A program made the translations under genes and the position numbers. DNA of 36,314 nt from Paenibacillus sp. MAEPY2 (GTDB lineage: Bacteria; Bacillota; Bacilli; Paenibacillales; Paenibacillaceae). The stretch spans positions 1-36,314 of the forward strand of contig NZ_AWUK01000048.1 of assembly GCF_000499205.1 (NCBI RefSeq), written 5' to 3'. Shown here in pieces: positions 7,611 to 15,812 of this stretch (position 1 is its first letter; each line of letters starts with the position of its first letter). The notes below the pieces were generated by a model. That model was given only the letters and a program-made list of their open reading frames with translations, ran no database searches and was not told the DNA's origin.

Positions 7611-9330
7611 ATCCCAACAACGCCTTCTCGATCTGATCCACAATCCCATTGATACCTGTCGGCCCATAACAACAGATCCATGTCGCGGCATCTACCGAGT
7701 GTATTTGCTGTCGCTCATCTGTATCTAACATCCCCCAGACACGTTGTTCTGTCGCGGATATGCCCTCCTGCATCATTTCGTTACTAAGCAAAAAATAGTG
7801 ACTGGCCTGTACTGCCGGTAGTCTATCAACCGAGATATGATAGGCCGTGTCGGAAGTGTCCGCCACAAATAATGGAACAGGCAGACCCAGATCACGGTAC
7901 AGCACAGCACCTGTACGATGAGCAGCAGAGTGAACCCGAACGAGAGAATCCAGCGGACGGATCAGTGCCACACTCTTACCTGCCAGTACCGGAGCCAGTT
8001 CTTCGGACAGCAAAGCAGTACGTCGATGATAATCCGCAAGTATTCGCTTGGCCTCTGCCCGCTTGCCAGTCAGTTCACCGAACAGACTCAGGATGGTCTG
8101 CCAGCTCTCATTACGCTTGAATATAATCACTGGAGCGATTCGACTTAACCGTTCATGATGCTGATCATGCACCTCAGTGCAGATAATCAGATCCGGTAAT
8201 AATTGTTCCACCGCAAGCAGATTAGGGTACTCATAAGTCCCGAGTAATTCGGTACCCTGAAGTCCTGCTCTGATATATTGAGGGAAATTGACCACCGCAC
8301 CTCCCGATCCTACACTTCCTGCTGGAGACAATCCAAGCGCGAGCAAATGATCGGCATATTGAACATCCAGCACGGCGATACGCTGTGGTGATTCAGTCAC
8401 TTGATATTCACCTCGCATATGGCATATCACCGGGCCTTGGTCCGACTCGTACGAAGAAGCCAATCGATTCCGCAGCAAGGCATGAGCATAGTTTGCATCT
8501 GTTTCCGAAGCGGCAGCAAGCCGATAACGCAGCGGAGGGACGCCATAATATTTCTTAAACGCCCTACTGAAGTAATACATGTCGCGGTAGCCTATTCTGT
8601 CAGCAATTTCCCCAATGGAAGCATCCGTATGATGCAGCATCCGCGATGCATTCTCCATCCGCAGCTGGATGACGTACTCCATCGGTCCCAGCTGCTTCTC
8701 TTGTTTAAATCGTCGTTGCAACTGTCTTACACTGCATCCAGCGAGGGCTGCCAGCTCTTTAAGCTCCAGATTCTGACGATAATGCGATGATATATATGAC
8801 ACGACAACATCCACCATGTCGGACTCTGCTCCGCCTTGACCACATTCATACTCCATGATCAGTTCATAGATCATTCCCTGGAGCAACGCATTGGCATGAA
8901 AACGTTCCAGTCCTTCGCCACGACGCCATTTGGCAACGATTTTTTCCGCATTCTGAATCCATTCTGCTTGAGTCACAGGATTCTGAATAAACGAAGTTTG
9001 CAGTGGGTGTTTGCGATATGAGGGTATAGCATGAGAGGCTCCTTCCATGGAAGAAGCCTTGTACATGATCACGATATAATAAAGTTCGTCTGATCTGGCC
9101 GTCAGCGTGAAGGATGTGCCCTTAACCACATGACCAGCAAAAGAAGCTCCAAGGTGGCAAACCTCACCATTCATTGCAAGCTCCCCTTCCCCACCGCATG
9201 CCAGCAGCAACACATTTGAATTTAATTCTGTTTCGCTAAGAACACTGCCTGTCTGCAAAGTACCGCTATACCCGTCAAGCATCTTGATCGTCGTATCACT
9301 CCAACCACTTGTCTGTTCTTGCAGCGGCAT
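7609..9330 (-). CDS. AraC-family regulator fused to a siderophore-binding domain (Btr type)
   Basis: The protein starts with a cupin-like region of ~150 residues. Two AraC helix-turn-helix units follow (LKELAALAGCSVRQLQRRF and IGEIADRIGYRDMYYFSRAF, then KKYYGVPPLRYR). The C-terminal ~270 residues are a FecB/FeuA-type periplasmic binding fold without signal peptide (RIAVLDVQYADHLLALGL ... CYGPTGINGIVDQIEKALLG). Btr of Bacillus subtilis has this architecture and activates siderophore uptake genes when its C-terminal domain binds the ferri-siderophore. Here that domain aligns throughout with the neighbouring lipoprotein (both have VALIRP, HRTG..LY.DLGL, YGP...N.IVDQ..EALLG), so both probably bind the same ligand. 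ATG 9330 has CAGGAG at nine bases; an upstream GTG at 9375 lacks a clear site. Confidence 0.9.
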   Translation of the reverse strand: MPLQEQTSGWSDTTIKMLDGYSGTLQTGSVLSETELNSNVLLLACGGEGELAMNGEVCHLGASFAGHVVKGTSFTLTARSDELYYIVIMYKASSMEGASHAIPSYRKHPLQTSFIQNPVTQAEWIQNAEKIVAKWRRGEGLERFHANALLQGMIYELIMEYECGQGGAESDMVDVVVSYISSHYRQNLELKELAALAGCSVRQLQRRFKQEKQLGPMEYVIQLRMENASRMLHHTDASIGEIADRIGYRDMYYFSRAFKKYYGVPPLRYRLAAASETDANYAHALLRNRLASSYESDQGPVICHMRGEYQVTESPQRIAVLDVQYADHLLALGLSPAGSVGSGGAVVNFPQYIRAGLQGTELLGTYEYPNLLAVEQLLPDLIICTEVHDQHHERLSRIAPVIIFKRNESWQTILSLFGELTGKRAEAKRILADYHRRTALLSEELAPVLAGKSVALIRPLDSLVRVHSAAHRTGAVLYRDLGLPVPLFVADTSDTAYHISVDRLPAVQASHYFLLSNEMMQEGISATEQRVWGMLDTDERQQIHSVDAATWICCYGPTGINGIVDQIEKALLG

Positions 9331-9439
9331 TTCTCTCATCTCCTGACAATAGCATCCTTTGCTATATTGAATCACCTGATTAGGCTTAACTCATAAATAT
9401 ACAAACAGGCCCATAGCAAAGGTAAAATTGAAGCTGTTG

Positions 9440-10216
9440 TCATTTTAATTGAGATTTATTCTCATTGTCAATTTTCGGACATTTGCGGCAATATCCCCCT
9501 GACATCTGGTAATAAAAACAACAGGTGATACGCTCGCTTTTCGCAACTGGAATGTTGTCCTTATGGTCTGTGAAGCGGGTCAAGGGATTACGTTTTACAC
9601 CGAACACATGCCCGGGCGCTCCTTGCGTCAGATATGAAAAATCGGCCTGGATGTGCTGAATTTCCTGCTCTACCTCGTCTGCATCATGAGTATATAGCGG
9701 CCCAATGCGTACCATAATATTCTCCCACAGGATACTCATTGAAAGTGGAGCAATCGCAGCAAGCGTCTTTAACAGCGGTGTAAGCTGTACCGCAAACATC
9801 TCCTCGATTACCTTTTCCCGCCACACTGCCCTGTCCCCTGTTAGTGCTTCTGCCTGAAGCCCGTTCACCGCTAGAAAAGGAAAACGTGTGCCGCCCTCAT
9901 GATCTGAGAGCGCCGGATGATAGAGAAAGCTGTTCTCCAGCTGAAACGAAACATGCTGATGATGAAAAGTCATCGCGGTCACCAGCGGAGCCGTCCACAG
10001 ATAACCGATCCGTTTGGCTAACATCGAAGCGGCAACCTTCATGTCAGGCGCATCGATGTACTCCTGTAACCAACTGATATACTCTCGGCATGCCGCTTCG
10101 TCATGCAGCTCACTTAGAGCAATGGTACGGACGCTATGTTCAGGCGGCTCACCAAGCAAAATCGAATGATCCTCAACCGTCTCTTTCCATAAGTCTGTCG
10201 AGAAATACGGGTTCAT
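9440..10216 (-). CDS. FhuF-like ferric-siderophore reductase
   Basis: A 258-residue cytosolic protein of the FhuF/IucA-IucC C-terminal family. Its end carries the [2Fe-2S] ligand cluster CCFYYQMSGGYCRKC, that is C-C-x9-C-x2-C, one residue shorter than the usual FhuF spacing of ten. Members reduce Fe(III)-siderophores to release iron after import. The start lies one base after the stop of the binding-protein gene, so they are co-transcribed under the Fur box at 11285. The regulator follows after 60 bases. The exact siderophore is not visible. Confidence 0.85.
   Translation of the reverse strand: MNPYFSTDLWKETVEDHSILLGEPPEHSVRTIALSELHDEAACREYISWLQEYIDAPDMKVAASMLAKRIGYLWTAPLVTAMTFHHQHVSFQLENSFLYHPALSDHEGGTRFPFLAVNGLQAEALTGDRAVWREKVIEEMFAVQLTPLLKTLAAIAPLSMSILWENIMVRIGPLYTHDADEVEQEIQHIQADFSYLTQGAPGHVFGVKRNPLTRFTDHKDNIPVAKSERITCCFYYQMSGGYCRKCPKIDNENKSQLK
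9450..9464 (-). promoter_or_regulatory. Possible second Fur-like palindrome before the regulator
   Basis: TGAGAATAAATCTCA on the minus strand is a 5-5-5 inverted repeat at the very end of the FhuF-like gene, 75-120 bases before the regulator start. It matches the Fur 7-1-7 pattern only in part; a regulator binding site is also possible. Confidence 0.3.
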
Positions 10217-10217
10217 A

Positions 10218-11258
10218 TTAATTCGATCCGAGCAGGGCTTCCGATGCCTGATCTACAATAAGATTAATCGCAAGAGGTCCGTAGTATGCAATCCACAGTG
10301 TTGAGTTTACGTCATACGTGCGGTTATTTTTCACAGCATCAAGGGACTTCCACACTGGATTACTCACCATAGCCTCTGCCTCTGCCGCAAATAGCTCATC
10401 CGACAGCACAAAATAACGATCTGCCCCAATCTCAGGAACCTTCTCCATTGAGATTTCAACAGAGGTATCATCTTTGATCTCCTTAACAAGTTCAGGCATG
10501 TTTAAGCCCAAATCATGATACAGAATTTCGCCTGTACGATGCTCGATCCCGTGAACACGAATGCCTTCTTTTCTTGGACGAATAAGAGCTACCGTTTCAT
10601 CTCCCATTTTCTCTGACAGCTTCGCCTTCAGTCCAGCGACTTTGTCCTCATACGCTTTACGCACCTTCTCTGCCTCGTCCTGCTTGTCTGTAATCTTAGC
10701 GACCGTGGCTAACGTGTCACGCCAATCCTCATAGAAGTCGAGTACGAGGGTAGGTGCAATTTTGCTTACATTCTCATACTGTTTCTCCTGGAAGTCTGTC
10801 ATGATAATCAGATCCGGGTCCAAGGCTACAATGGCTTCCAGATTAGGCTCGTCCCGTGTACCCAGAACCTGTACGTCACTCGGCTGATCGCCTAAGTATT
10901 CTGGAAAATCGGTGTTGCCTCCAGCGATAACACTGCCAGCCGGCTTCTCGCCAACAGCTAACATTTGATCCAGAAACTTAACATCAAGCACCGCAATTTT
11001 CTTTGGTTTCTCGTTTAGCGTCAGCTCATCCTTCATGTGTTTGATCGTTACAGGAAAAGCTCCAGCAGTCTGAGTTTCTGCATTCGCAGGTGTATCCGCT
11101 GGCGTTGTCGCAGATTGTTTACCGCTATCTGTACCTGTACCGGCACCGCAAGCCGTCAGGACAAGAATAAGGGCCAGCATCAAGCCCATGAATAATCGTG
11201 ATTTGTGGGCAACATAAGCTTTCCTTCCAGTCGCTTGCCCCTTTGTTCCTTGATTCAT
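10218..11258 (-). CDS. Iron-siderophore ABC transporter binding lipoprotein
   Basis: A 346-residue lipoprotein: signal LFMGLMLALILVLTAC with lipobox LTAC, then a Ser/Thr/Ala-rich linker. The FecB/FeuA-type two-lobe domain carries KKIAVLDVKFLDQMLAVGEK, LDPDLIIM, GDETVALIRPRKEGIRVHG and the C-terminal YGPLAINLIVDQASEALL. Such proteins capture ferri-siderophores at the cell surface and feed a FecCD/FhuC permease; neither permease nor ATPase is in the window, so it must use partners elsewhere. The start is supported by AAGGGGG eight bases before the ATG. A near-perfect Fur box lies at 11285-11303. Confidence 0.9.
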   Translation of the reverse strand: MNQGTKGQATGRKAYVAHKSRLFMGLMLALILVLTACGAGTGTDSGKQSATTPADTPANAETQTAGAFPVTIKHMKDELTLNEKPKKIAVLDVKFLDQMLAVGEKPAGSVIAGGNTDFPEYLGDQPSDVQVLGTRDEPNLEAIVALDPDLIIMTDFQEKQYENVSKIAPTLVLDFYEDWRDTLATVAKITDKQDEAEKVRKAYEDKVAGLKAKLSEKMGDETVALIRPRKEGIRVHGIEHRTGEILYHDLGLNMPELVKEIKDDTSVEISMEKVPEIGADRYFVLSDELFAAEAEAMVSNPVWKSLDAVKNNRTYDVNSTLWIAYYGPLAINLIVDQASEALLGSN

Positions 11259-11284
11259 GATGAATCCCCCTTATGTATAATACT

Positions 11285-11303
11285 GATAATGATTTTCATT
11301 ATC
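11285..11303 (-). promoter_or_regulatory. Fur box of the siderophore cluster
   Basis: GATAATGATTTTCATTATC matches the classical 19-bp Fur consensus at 17 of 19 positions. It is a near-perfect palindrome 27 bases upstream of the binding-protein ATG, within the expected promoter zone. Iron repression of the three-gene unit is inferred. Confidence 0.9.
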
Positions 11304-11394
11304 GAAACATAAAGAGAGTATATACGATCTGCATATCGCGTTACCATGTACTTTTGCGACATTTGAGCCGGACTAATGCGACATCACCAGCCGC

Positions 11395-11673
11395 TTATCC
11401 GCCCTTTAATTTCTCAGCGATATACGCTTGCAGTCGGTAAATGTCTGAAAGAAGCTCTTCTTCCTCTGGCGTATTTCCATACTCCCCTAGCCAGCGCGGT
11501 GTACGGATATGCCACTCGTCTGTCAGGTAATACTTTTCATCGCGATACTCTAAAATATGTCCCAGGAAATATTCCAGAGAACCGAAGGATTGTTTATGAG
11601 TGTCGTTTATGATGGTTTGTGTTTGTTCAATGATCGCCTGCAACATGTGTTGGATATGATCTTCTGGATTCAT
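11395..11673 (-). CDS. Small hypothetical protein (92 aa)
   Basis: A helical, acidic cytosolic protein (MLQAIIEQTQTIINDTHKQS; EEEELLSDIYRLQAYIAEKL) with an aromatic middle (KYYLTDEWHIRTPRWLGEYG). AAGGAGGG lies eight bases before the ATG, so it is clearly a translated gene. Family not recognised. It stands alone between the siderophore promoter and a terminator-bounded gap; 11674-11900 holds no gene I can see. Confidence 0.6.
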   Translation of the reverse strand: MNPEDHIQHMLQAIIEQTQTIINDTHKQSFGSLEYFLGHILEYRDEKYYLTDEWHIRTPRWLGEYGNTPEEEELLSDIYRLQAYIAEKLKGG

Positions 11674-11900
11674 AGAGTTGCCCTCCTTACCATCATTTCA
11701 AGATGTATCTGAAACTACGAATATAATAGTTCATACGGATACGTTTTGAATAATAAATTAGCGAACAAAAAATAATTATGCTGATAGTGACAGGAGCATT
11801 TTAATTGAATTGACCAGAGTCTTCTTTGAGAATAGCACTTTCATGCATTCGGGAAACTACCCTCTATTTCAACTAGTTATCGTTTCACCGAGAATTTGAA

Positions 11901-11951
11901 ATAAAAAAAGGAAGGTTCTTCTCCATTCCATAAGGAATCAGACAACCTTCC
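11901..11951 (-). terminator. Rho-independent terminator, conserved repeat copy B
   Basis: Minus-strand arms GGAAGG/CCTTCC with an inner pairing of ATTCC and GGAAT are followed by TTTTTTTATTTC. It serves the 11974-12306 gene. It is about 80% identical by eye to the terminator at 1044-1094, including the loop and the TGCTTT flank. Confidence 0.75.
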
Positions 11952-11973
11952 GTTGCTTTATCAAACTGAATAA

Positions 11974-12306
11974 TTACTCTTCGCTTTTTTTTAAACGTTG
12001 AGGAGTTTTAGGATCTAATTGATGCCACTTCGGAACCTCACCATCTCCATCCGTAAAGATATATTTAGTTTCTGGATCATCTGAAAATACAACGTATACA
12101 GGATATTTAGGCATAGAGCTTAACTTAGCTTCTATACTAACAATTTCTTCTTCTTTATATCCCTCGACATTTATAAGGTGTTCTTTTAGGCTTGCTTCAA
12201 GAGAATTGTATTTGAACTGTAAGAATACATAAAAACCGACTATTAATAATAAGACTAGAATTATAGCACCACTCAGATTCATTTTTATGCTTCCCGTTTT
12301 TTTCAT
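11974..12306 (-). CDS. Membrane-anchored protein of DUF3139 type
   Basis: A 110-residue protein with one N-terminal membrane helix (SGAIILVLLLIVGFYVFLQF) and a small extracellular domain (HLINVEGYKEEEIVSIEAKL, YPVYVVFSDDPETKYIFTDG). The domain fits the DUF3139 pattern of Bacillus and Paenibacillus proteins of unknown role. AGGAGG precedes the ATG. The assignment rests on memory of the family pattern. Confidence 0.65.
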   Translation of the reverse strand: MKKTGSIKMNLSGAIILVLLLIVGFYVFLQFKYNSLEASLKEHLINVEGYKEEEIVSIEAKLSSMPKYPVYVVFSDDPETKYIFTDGDGEVPKWHQLDPKTPQRLKKSEE

Positions 12307-12361
12307 ATAAACCTCCTAACGGTAATATTGGCATTAATTCTATCAAACCAACTTTAATCTC

Positions 12362-12404
12362 TAAAGAAAAGAAACTCTTTAACTTTTGAAAAGTCAGAGT
12401 TTCT
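12362..12404 (-). terminator. Terminator after the YycO-like fragment
   Basis: Minus-strand arms AGAAACTCT/AGAGTTTCT with inner ACTTTT/AAAAGT pairing are followed by TTTTCTTTAG, 20 bases after the 12424 stop. Confidence 0.65.
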
Positions 12405-12423
12405 GTGTAGCTTTTATTCATAA

Positions 12424-12786
12424 TTAGTTGCGTACAGCTTTAAAAGAGGTTGTATAAACAAAATGGTTAGACTTAGTAAACGCTGAAGGAGTTACAAAAA
12501 AATTAGTATCACCGATTTTACCTTTATCAGAAATCTCAAAACCCTCTCCATAGTAAAAAGCTTTCCATATAAATTTGGAACAATAGATTGGACTAAGTTT
12601 ATCTAGGGGTGAGTCGATTTGAATAAGGTATTGTGTAGCCTTTTTGTAATTGTATACCGCCCATTTAGCAGCTTCTACACCACGGCCATTAGGCCTTTTG
12701 AATTGTAAATTTATATATATTAATACAGGATTATTTAAATTAAAAGCGAATCGACAACAGGCAGGACGAGGTGGGGATTCTTCCAC
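12424..12786 (-). pseudogene. Truncated YycO/YiiX-like papain-fold cysteine peptidase
   Basis: The last ~75 residues look like the C-terminal half of permuted NlpC/P60 (YiiX/YycO) proteins: VEAAKWAVYNYKKATQYLIQ, the catalytic Cys segment SPIYCSKFIWKAFYYGEGFE, then DTNFFVTPSAFTKS. The N-terminal half with the conserved His is absent, and the first ~35 codons (PPRPACCRFAFNLNN) do not look like the family. No ribosome site precedes the apparent ATG. I infer a 5'-truncated remnant; a genuine short protein is less likely. Confidence 0.45.
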
Positions 12787-12881
12787 GTAACAGAAGTCAT
12801 ATCTATGAGTTCATTTCTAACCTGGCTCAGGATCAAATAGGCAATAGTCTCTATGCGTAGGGTGTGATCTGAGGCATCCAT
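12735..12881 (-). CDS. Short open frame (48 aa), possible gene fragment
   Basis: ATG at 12881 lies three bases after the stop of the CPT-like gene. The product reads DASDHTLRIETIAYLILSQV then RNELIDMTSVTWKNPHLVLP. The composition is protein-like and coupling is possible, but there is no ribosome site. Its 3' end overlaps the peptidase remnant in another frame, suggesting a fusion of two broken genes. Family not recognised. Confidence 0.3.
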   Translation of the reverse strand: MDASDHTLRIETIAYLILSQVRNELIDMTSVTWKNPHLVLPVVDSLLI

Positions 12882-12884
12882 GTT

Positions 12885-13481
12885 CTATGAAACACTAATC
12901 TCTCTCCTACTTAACTTCTTAAATGCCGAGTATCCCTGACTAGAATTTATATAACTTAATATCTTTTCCGCACATGCAGCTGAGCTTAGCTCTTCCGTAT
13001 TCACTTCCAGATCATATTCATCATAGGAGTATATATAGTCAAACTGAGAATGGGCGAGTCCAATCGCGCGATCTCCTCTGCTCTGCTCTCTTCTGGTGAG
13101 TTCTTCTTTCGAGCAGTGTACACCTACAAACAATATCGGATAATCCGAAAGCAAATCATAAAAACCGTTAAACCACTTGTCATTGCTGATGACCGTATCC
13201 ACGATGACATTCAAACCCATCTCCGAAAACAGTTTAATCGTTGCGTAGTATAACGAGGCAATCGGGTCAAAAAGGATATCTGTCATCACATGGGGTTCCA
13301 CTTCTCTTGTTGGTTTCATATCTGGATATGTAGTATCAATGAAATGATCATAATTATGGAGAAATTGATCTACAGATAGATGATGAAATGGTATCTCTCC
13401 CTGATTTTTCAATTCCACCGCGATGCTCGTCTTCCCCGAGCTTGACGTTCCGTTCAAAAATATAATGAGTCCTCGTTCCAC
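12885..13481 (-). CDS. Chloramphenicol phosphotransferase-like P-loop kinase
   Basis: The protein opens with GLIIFLNGTSSSGKTSIAVE, a Walker A P-loop as in CPT/zeta-toxin-like small-molecule kinases. An acidic DQFLHNYDH strand, a MGLNVIVDTVISNDKWF strand and the CPT-type lid region CSKEELTRREQSRGDRAIGL follow. These enzymes move a phosphate from ATP to a small hydroxylated molecule. The substrate here is unknown, so resistance should not be assumed. The GTG at 13481 has AAGGGTG at good spacing and follows directly on the stop of a degraded upstream frame; an in-frame ATG at 13499 has no site. Confidence 0.75.
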   Translation of the reverse strand: MERGLIIFLNGTSSSGKTSIAVELKNQGEIPFHHLSVDQFLHNYDHFIDTTYPDMKPTREVEPHVMTDILFDPIASLYYATIKLFSEMGLNVIVDTVISNDKWFNGFYDLLSDYPILFVGVHCSKEELTRREQSRGDRAIGLAHSQFDYIYSYDEYDLEVNTEELSSAACAEKILSYINSSQGYSAFKKLSRREISVS

Positions 13482-13482
13482 A

Positions 13483-13650
13483 TTAATCACCCTTATCATT
13501 AAAATTGGCAGTACCTTTCAGATCACATTGTTGTTTTGCTAAGTCTAAGCTGGCCTGTAAATCACTGAATTGTGCTAATACCATGGTGTTCTAACTGACA
13601 ATGAATATCCTCCCTATTGCTTCGTATCCTTTTTAGAAGTTCGGTCAAAA
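13483..13650 (-). pseudogene. Small degraded gene upstream of the CPT-like kinase
   Basis: One minus-strand frame reads VLTELLKRIRSNREDIHCQL then EHHGISTIQ and stops near 13575; a shifted frame continues FSDLQASLDLAKQQCDLKGT to a stop at 13483, immediately before the kinase GTG. Together they could be a small helical protein of about 55 residues with one indel. Family unknown; chance open frames are possible. Confidence 0.3.
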
Positions 13651-13665
13651 CAATTGTAGTGGTTA

Positions 13666-14391
13666 TTAACGTCTGCCGATAAATAGCTTATTTTGAGTCC
13701 AATGAAGATTATAGCCATAACGGTATAGCTCAAAGAAAGGATACAGGCAGTCATCCGCCTCCTGTAAACCTTGATAGCGGGGCCATTGTAAATAATAGGA
13801 TACCCAATAATCGCAAGCGATGGAATAGTACGCTTCGTTCAATAGCTCGATATTTTCGCTGTAATCGCTACGTGAACGGATGAGCTCTCCGAGCGCTTCG
13901 TAAACGACCTCGCTATCTTCTTCATCCGTGCCTTGAATCAGTCTTTGCTCTAACTTGCCAATTTCACCCGGCGGCAATACAACGGCCTCCTTTACACATG
14001 CCAAAGCCCGGAATGCTTCCTTCGCTGAGTCCGCCTCTACATCTTTCTCGGGCACTATGGAGAACAGGCTCTTCAATCTTTTAATTAGCTCCTCCCCCAG
14101 ACCACGCAACGTTCCTTCGGAAGCATCCTCATTTCCACCGTTGAAATAACCTGGCACATATTCGCCAGCGAAGTCCTCTGGATTCAACATCTCATAGATC
14201 GGACGTATTCTATCCCAAAAACGTTGGCCGTCCGGAATCGGCTCAAACACACGTTCAACACCTGTTCCAGATGGCATGAACCCTTGAAAAAAGCCGTAGA
14301 GATGATCTGCTTCGACCTCCATATCATCATCTGGTTCTATTTCTTCTCCGCTCAGTGCTAACAAATAGCGCCCATACTCCTGCTGATCCAT
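13666..14391 (-). CDS. Hypothetical acidic protein (241 aa)
   Basis: A soluble, very acidic, helical protein (GEEIEPDDDMEVEADHLYGF; EALGELIRSRSDYSENIELL) ending in an aromatic stretch (DYWVSYYLQWPRYQ, LYPFFELYRYGYNLHW). No catalytic motif is evident. The start is taken at the ATG 14391, about ten bases after GAGAGGG; an in-frame start at 14421 would add ten residues. Size and acidity resemble the immunity or SMI1-like proteins common in such accessory regions, but I cannot place it. Confidence 0.55.
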   Translation of the reverse strand: MDQQEYGRYLLALSGEEIEPDDDMEVEADHLYGFFQGFMPSGTGVERVFEPIPDGQRFWDRIRPIYEMLNPEDFAGEYVPGYFNGGNEDASEGTLRGLGEELIKRLKSLFSIVPEKDVEADSAKEAFRALACVKEAVVLPPGEIGKLEQRLIQGTDEEDSEVVYEALGELIRSRSDYSENIELLNEAYYSIACDYWVSYYLQWPRYQGLQEADDCLYPFFELYRYGYNLHWTQNKLFIGRR

Positions 14392-14528
14392 TTGTACCAT
14401 TCCCTCTCTCTGTTCAACCAAGTTACCACTCTCTCCATTCTTCCGTAATCTTGATCCTCATCTGCTCTAGCCCCAATGGTTCCTCTCTGAACAATGAAAA
14501 CTAAATCTAACGGAGCGAAGATAAGATA

Positions 14529-14627
14529 ATGTCTGTATTCAAAAAGAAATATGTACGAATCTCCGTATTGTTCATATTATTGATCTCTGTTGGAACAAAC
14601 GTATATTGGAGAAGAAGTACCATTTGA
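14529..14627 (+). CDS. Possible small membrane peptide (32 aa)
   Basis: In the 14422-14730 gap the only candidate is a plus-strand ATG at 14529 encoding a basic start and one hydrophobic helix (VRISVLFILLISVGTNVYW). The frame stays open beyond its TGA to 14759. CGGAG lies ~12 bases upstream, rather far. It may be the start of a broken membrane protein or chance. Confidence 0.25.
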   Translation: MSVFKKKYVRISVLFILLISVGTNVYWRRSTI

Positions 14628-14730
14628 ATTAAGGTTTTCATCACAATCTTAACTGTTGGTTTAGACTATCCCTATAGCGGTCAAATAGCGACGATTGATA
14701 AAACCAAACGCCCCATCTCCTCCTTACAAT

Positions 14731-15209
14731 CTATTGCGTTTGTTTATCAAGGCTTACGTTAAATGATGAAACTATCGATTTTTGTCTAAAATCATTCGGT
14801 ATCACTATAGTCTCCGCCGTTAGATTTATAGAATCAGGCAGATCAATTTGATTTATATTCTCATTACCAATTAGGTAATAATGCTTTTCGTCTAGTTCTA
14901 TCAATCCTCCACCTGTTGAGCCAGAAGTTGAAATTAAATTCCCGTCATTATAAAGCTTACAAGAAATATTATACTCCTTCAAACTGAACCCTTTCACTTC
15001 ATACCCAACCTTTATTTGACTTTCCGTGTAATCAGCATTTCGTAAATTAATCGTACCACCATCAACCATTTTGGTCTGAATTTCAGTATTTGCTTCGGGC
15101 ATCTCTGGTTGTTTTAATAAATAACCCACTTTAAAATACCATATAGCACTAAATACTACGACAACAAGTATAATGATAGCAATAATAGACTTCTTTTCTT
15201 TTTATTCAC
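14731..15209 (-). pseudogene. Membrane-anchored hypothetical protein with an N-terminal frameshift
   Basis: The main frame starts only weakly (a GTG at 15129) and encodes a beta-rich soluble domain (EIQTKMVDGGTINLRNADY; SQIKVGYEVKGFSLKEYNIS). The same frame continues upstream as KEKKSIIAIIILVVVVFSAI, a perfect signal anchor, and then hits a stop. A GTG at 15209 with AAGGAG at eight bases starts VNKKK in the neighbouring frame; adding one A to the A5 run at 15199-15203 joins them. So a ~158-residue membrane-anchored protein with a one-base homopolymer loss is likely. Family not recognised. Confidence 0.55.
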
Positions 15210-15288
15210 AATTCTTACTCCTTACATCTACAGTCTACCTAAATTTCCTTTCCAAACCTGTGTTTCAATTAGTACTTACCCTGCGCGA

Positions 15289-15423
15289 TCAACATCTGAA
15301 AACGGCCTTGGATTCAACCATCCAATCATAGACCTCGTCAACCGTTCTCCATCCGATATTTGTGGTTTTGTCTCCTGTTTCCAAAAGTCCCCTTTCCACT
15401 TTGCAAATTAGCGAATGCTGGGC
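15289..15423 (-). pseudogene. C-terminal gene fragment of unknown family
   Basis: An open minus-strand stretch without a start reads KVERGLLETGDKTTNIGWRT then VDEVYDWMVESKAVFRC before a TGA at 15289. The composition is protein-like and unlike the other frames. It lies between two small genes and has no ribosome site, so it is probably the 3' end of a lost gene. Confidence 0.3.
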
Positions 15424-15465
15424 TGCCCGACTGCATCAACTTCTCCTGAATTAATGCTACCTATT

Positions 15466-15768
15466 CTAGTTTCTAGGTTTTAATATGTATTTATTGTCTC
15501 TTGCCCGCTCATTTATTTCTTTAAGCAAGTTCTCTTTATAAATTGAAGTACTATATGGAATTTCTCTATGGTTTTCATCTGGATTGATATTCTCTGGATA
15601 GATAATAAAGTTGGTTAAATCCATCTTCTTAATGATGAAATAGTTCCCCTCGAACTCCCCGTTACGAATGTGAACGGAGTCAATGAAATCAAATATAGCT
15701 TCATAAAGTTCTTGTGATGAGATCTCATCTTCTAAAAAAAGTTTGATGACTTCCTGGCTATTAATCAA
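15466..15768 (-). CDS. Small hypothetical protein (100 aa)
   Basis: A soluble acidic protein (SQEVIKLFLEDEISSQELYE; AIFDFIDSVHIRNGEFEGNY). It starts at a TTG at 15768, about ten bases after AAAGGAAGTGAG. The gene follows the attC-like site at 15813-15938. I do not recognise the family. No second attC-like site is visible on its 3' side, so it is probably resident DNA rather than a complete cassette. Confidence 0.5.
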   Translation of the reverse strand: MINSQEVIKLFLEDEISSQELYEAIFDFIDSVHIRNGEFEGNYFIIKKMDLTNFIIYPENINPDENHREIPYSTSIYKENLLKEINERARDNKYILKPRN

Positions 15769-15812
15769 TCTTTCTCACTTCCTTTATTGTTTTTTCAGGA
15801 TTTCAAGAGTTT

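Noticed and set aside
12885..13481. Calling the P-loop kinase a chloramphenicol resistance gene
   Set aside because: Only the fold and lid motif are shared; family members act on many substrates and nothing here shows drug specificity.
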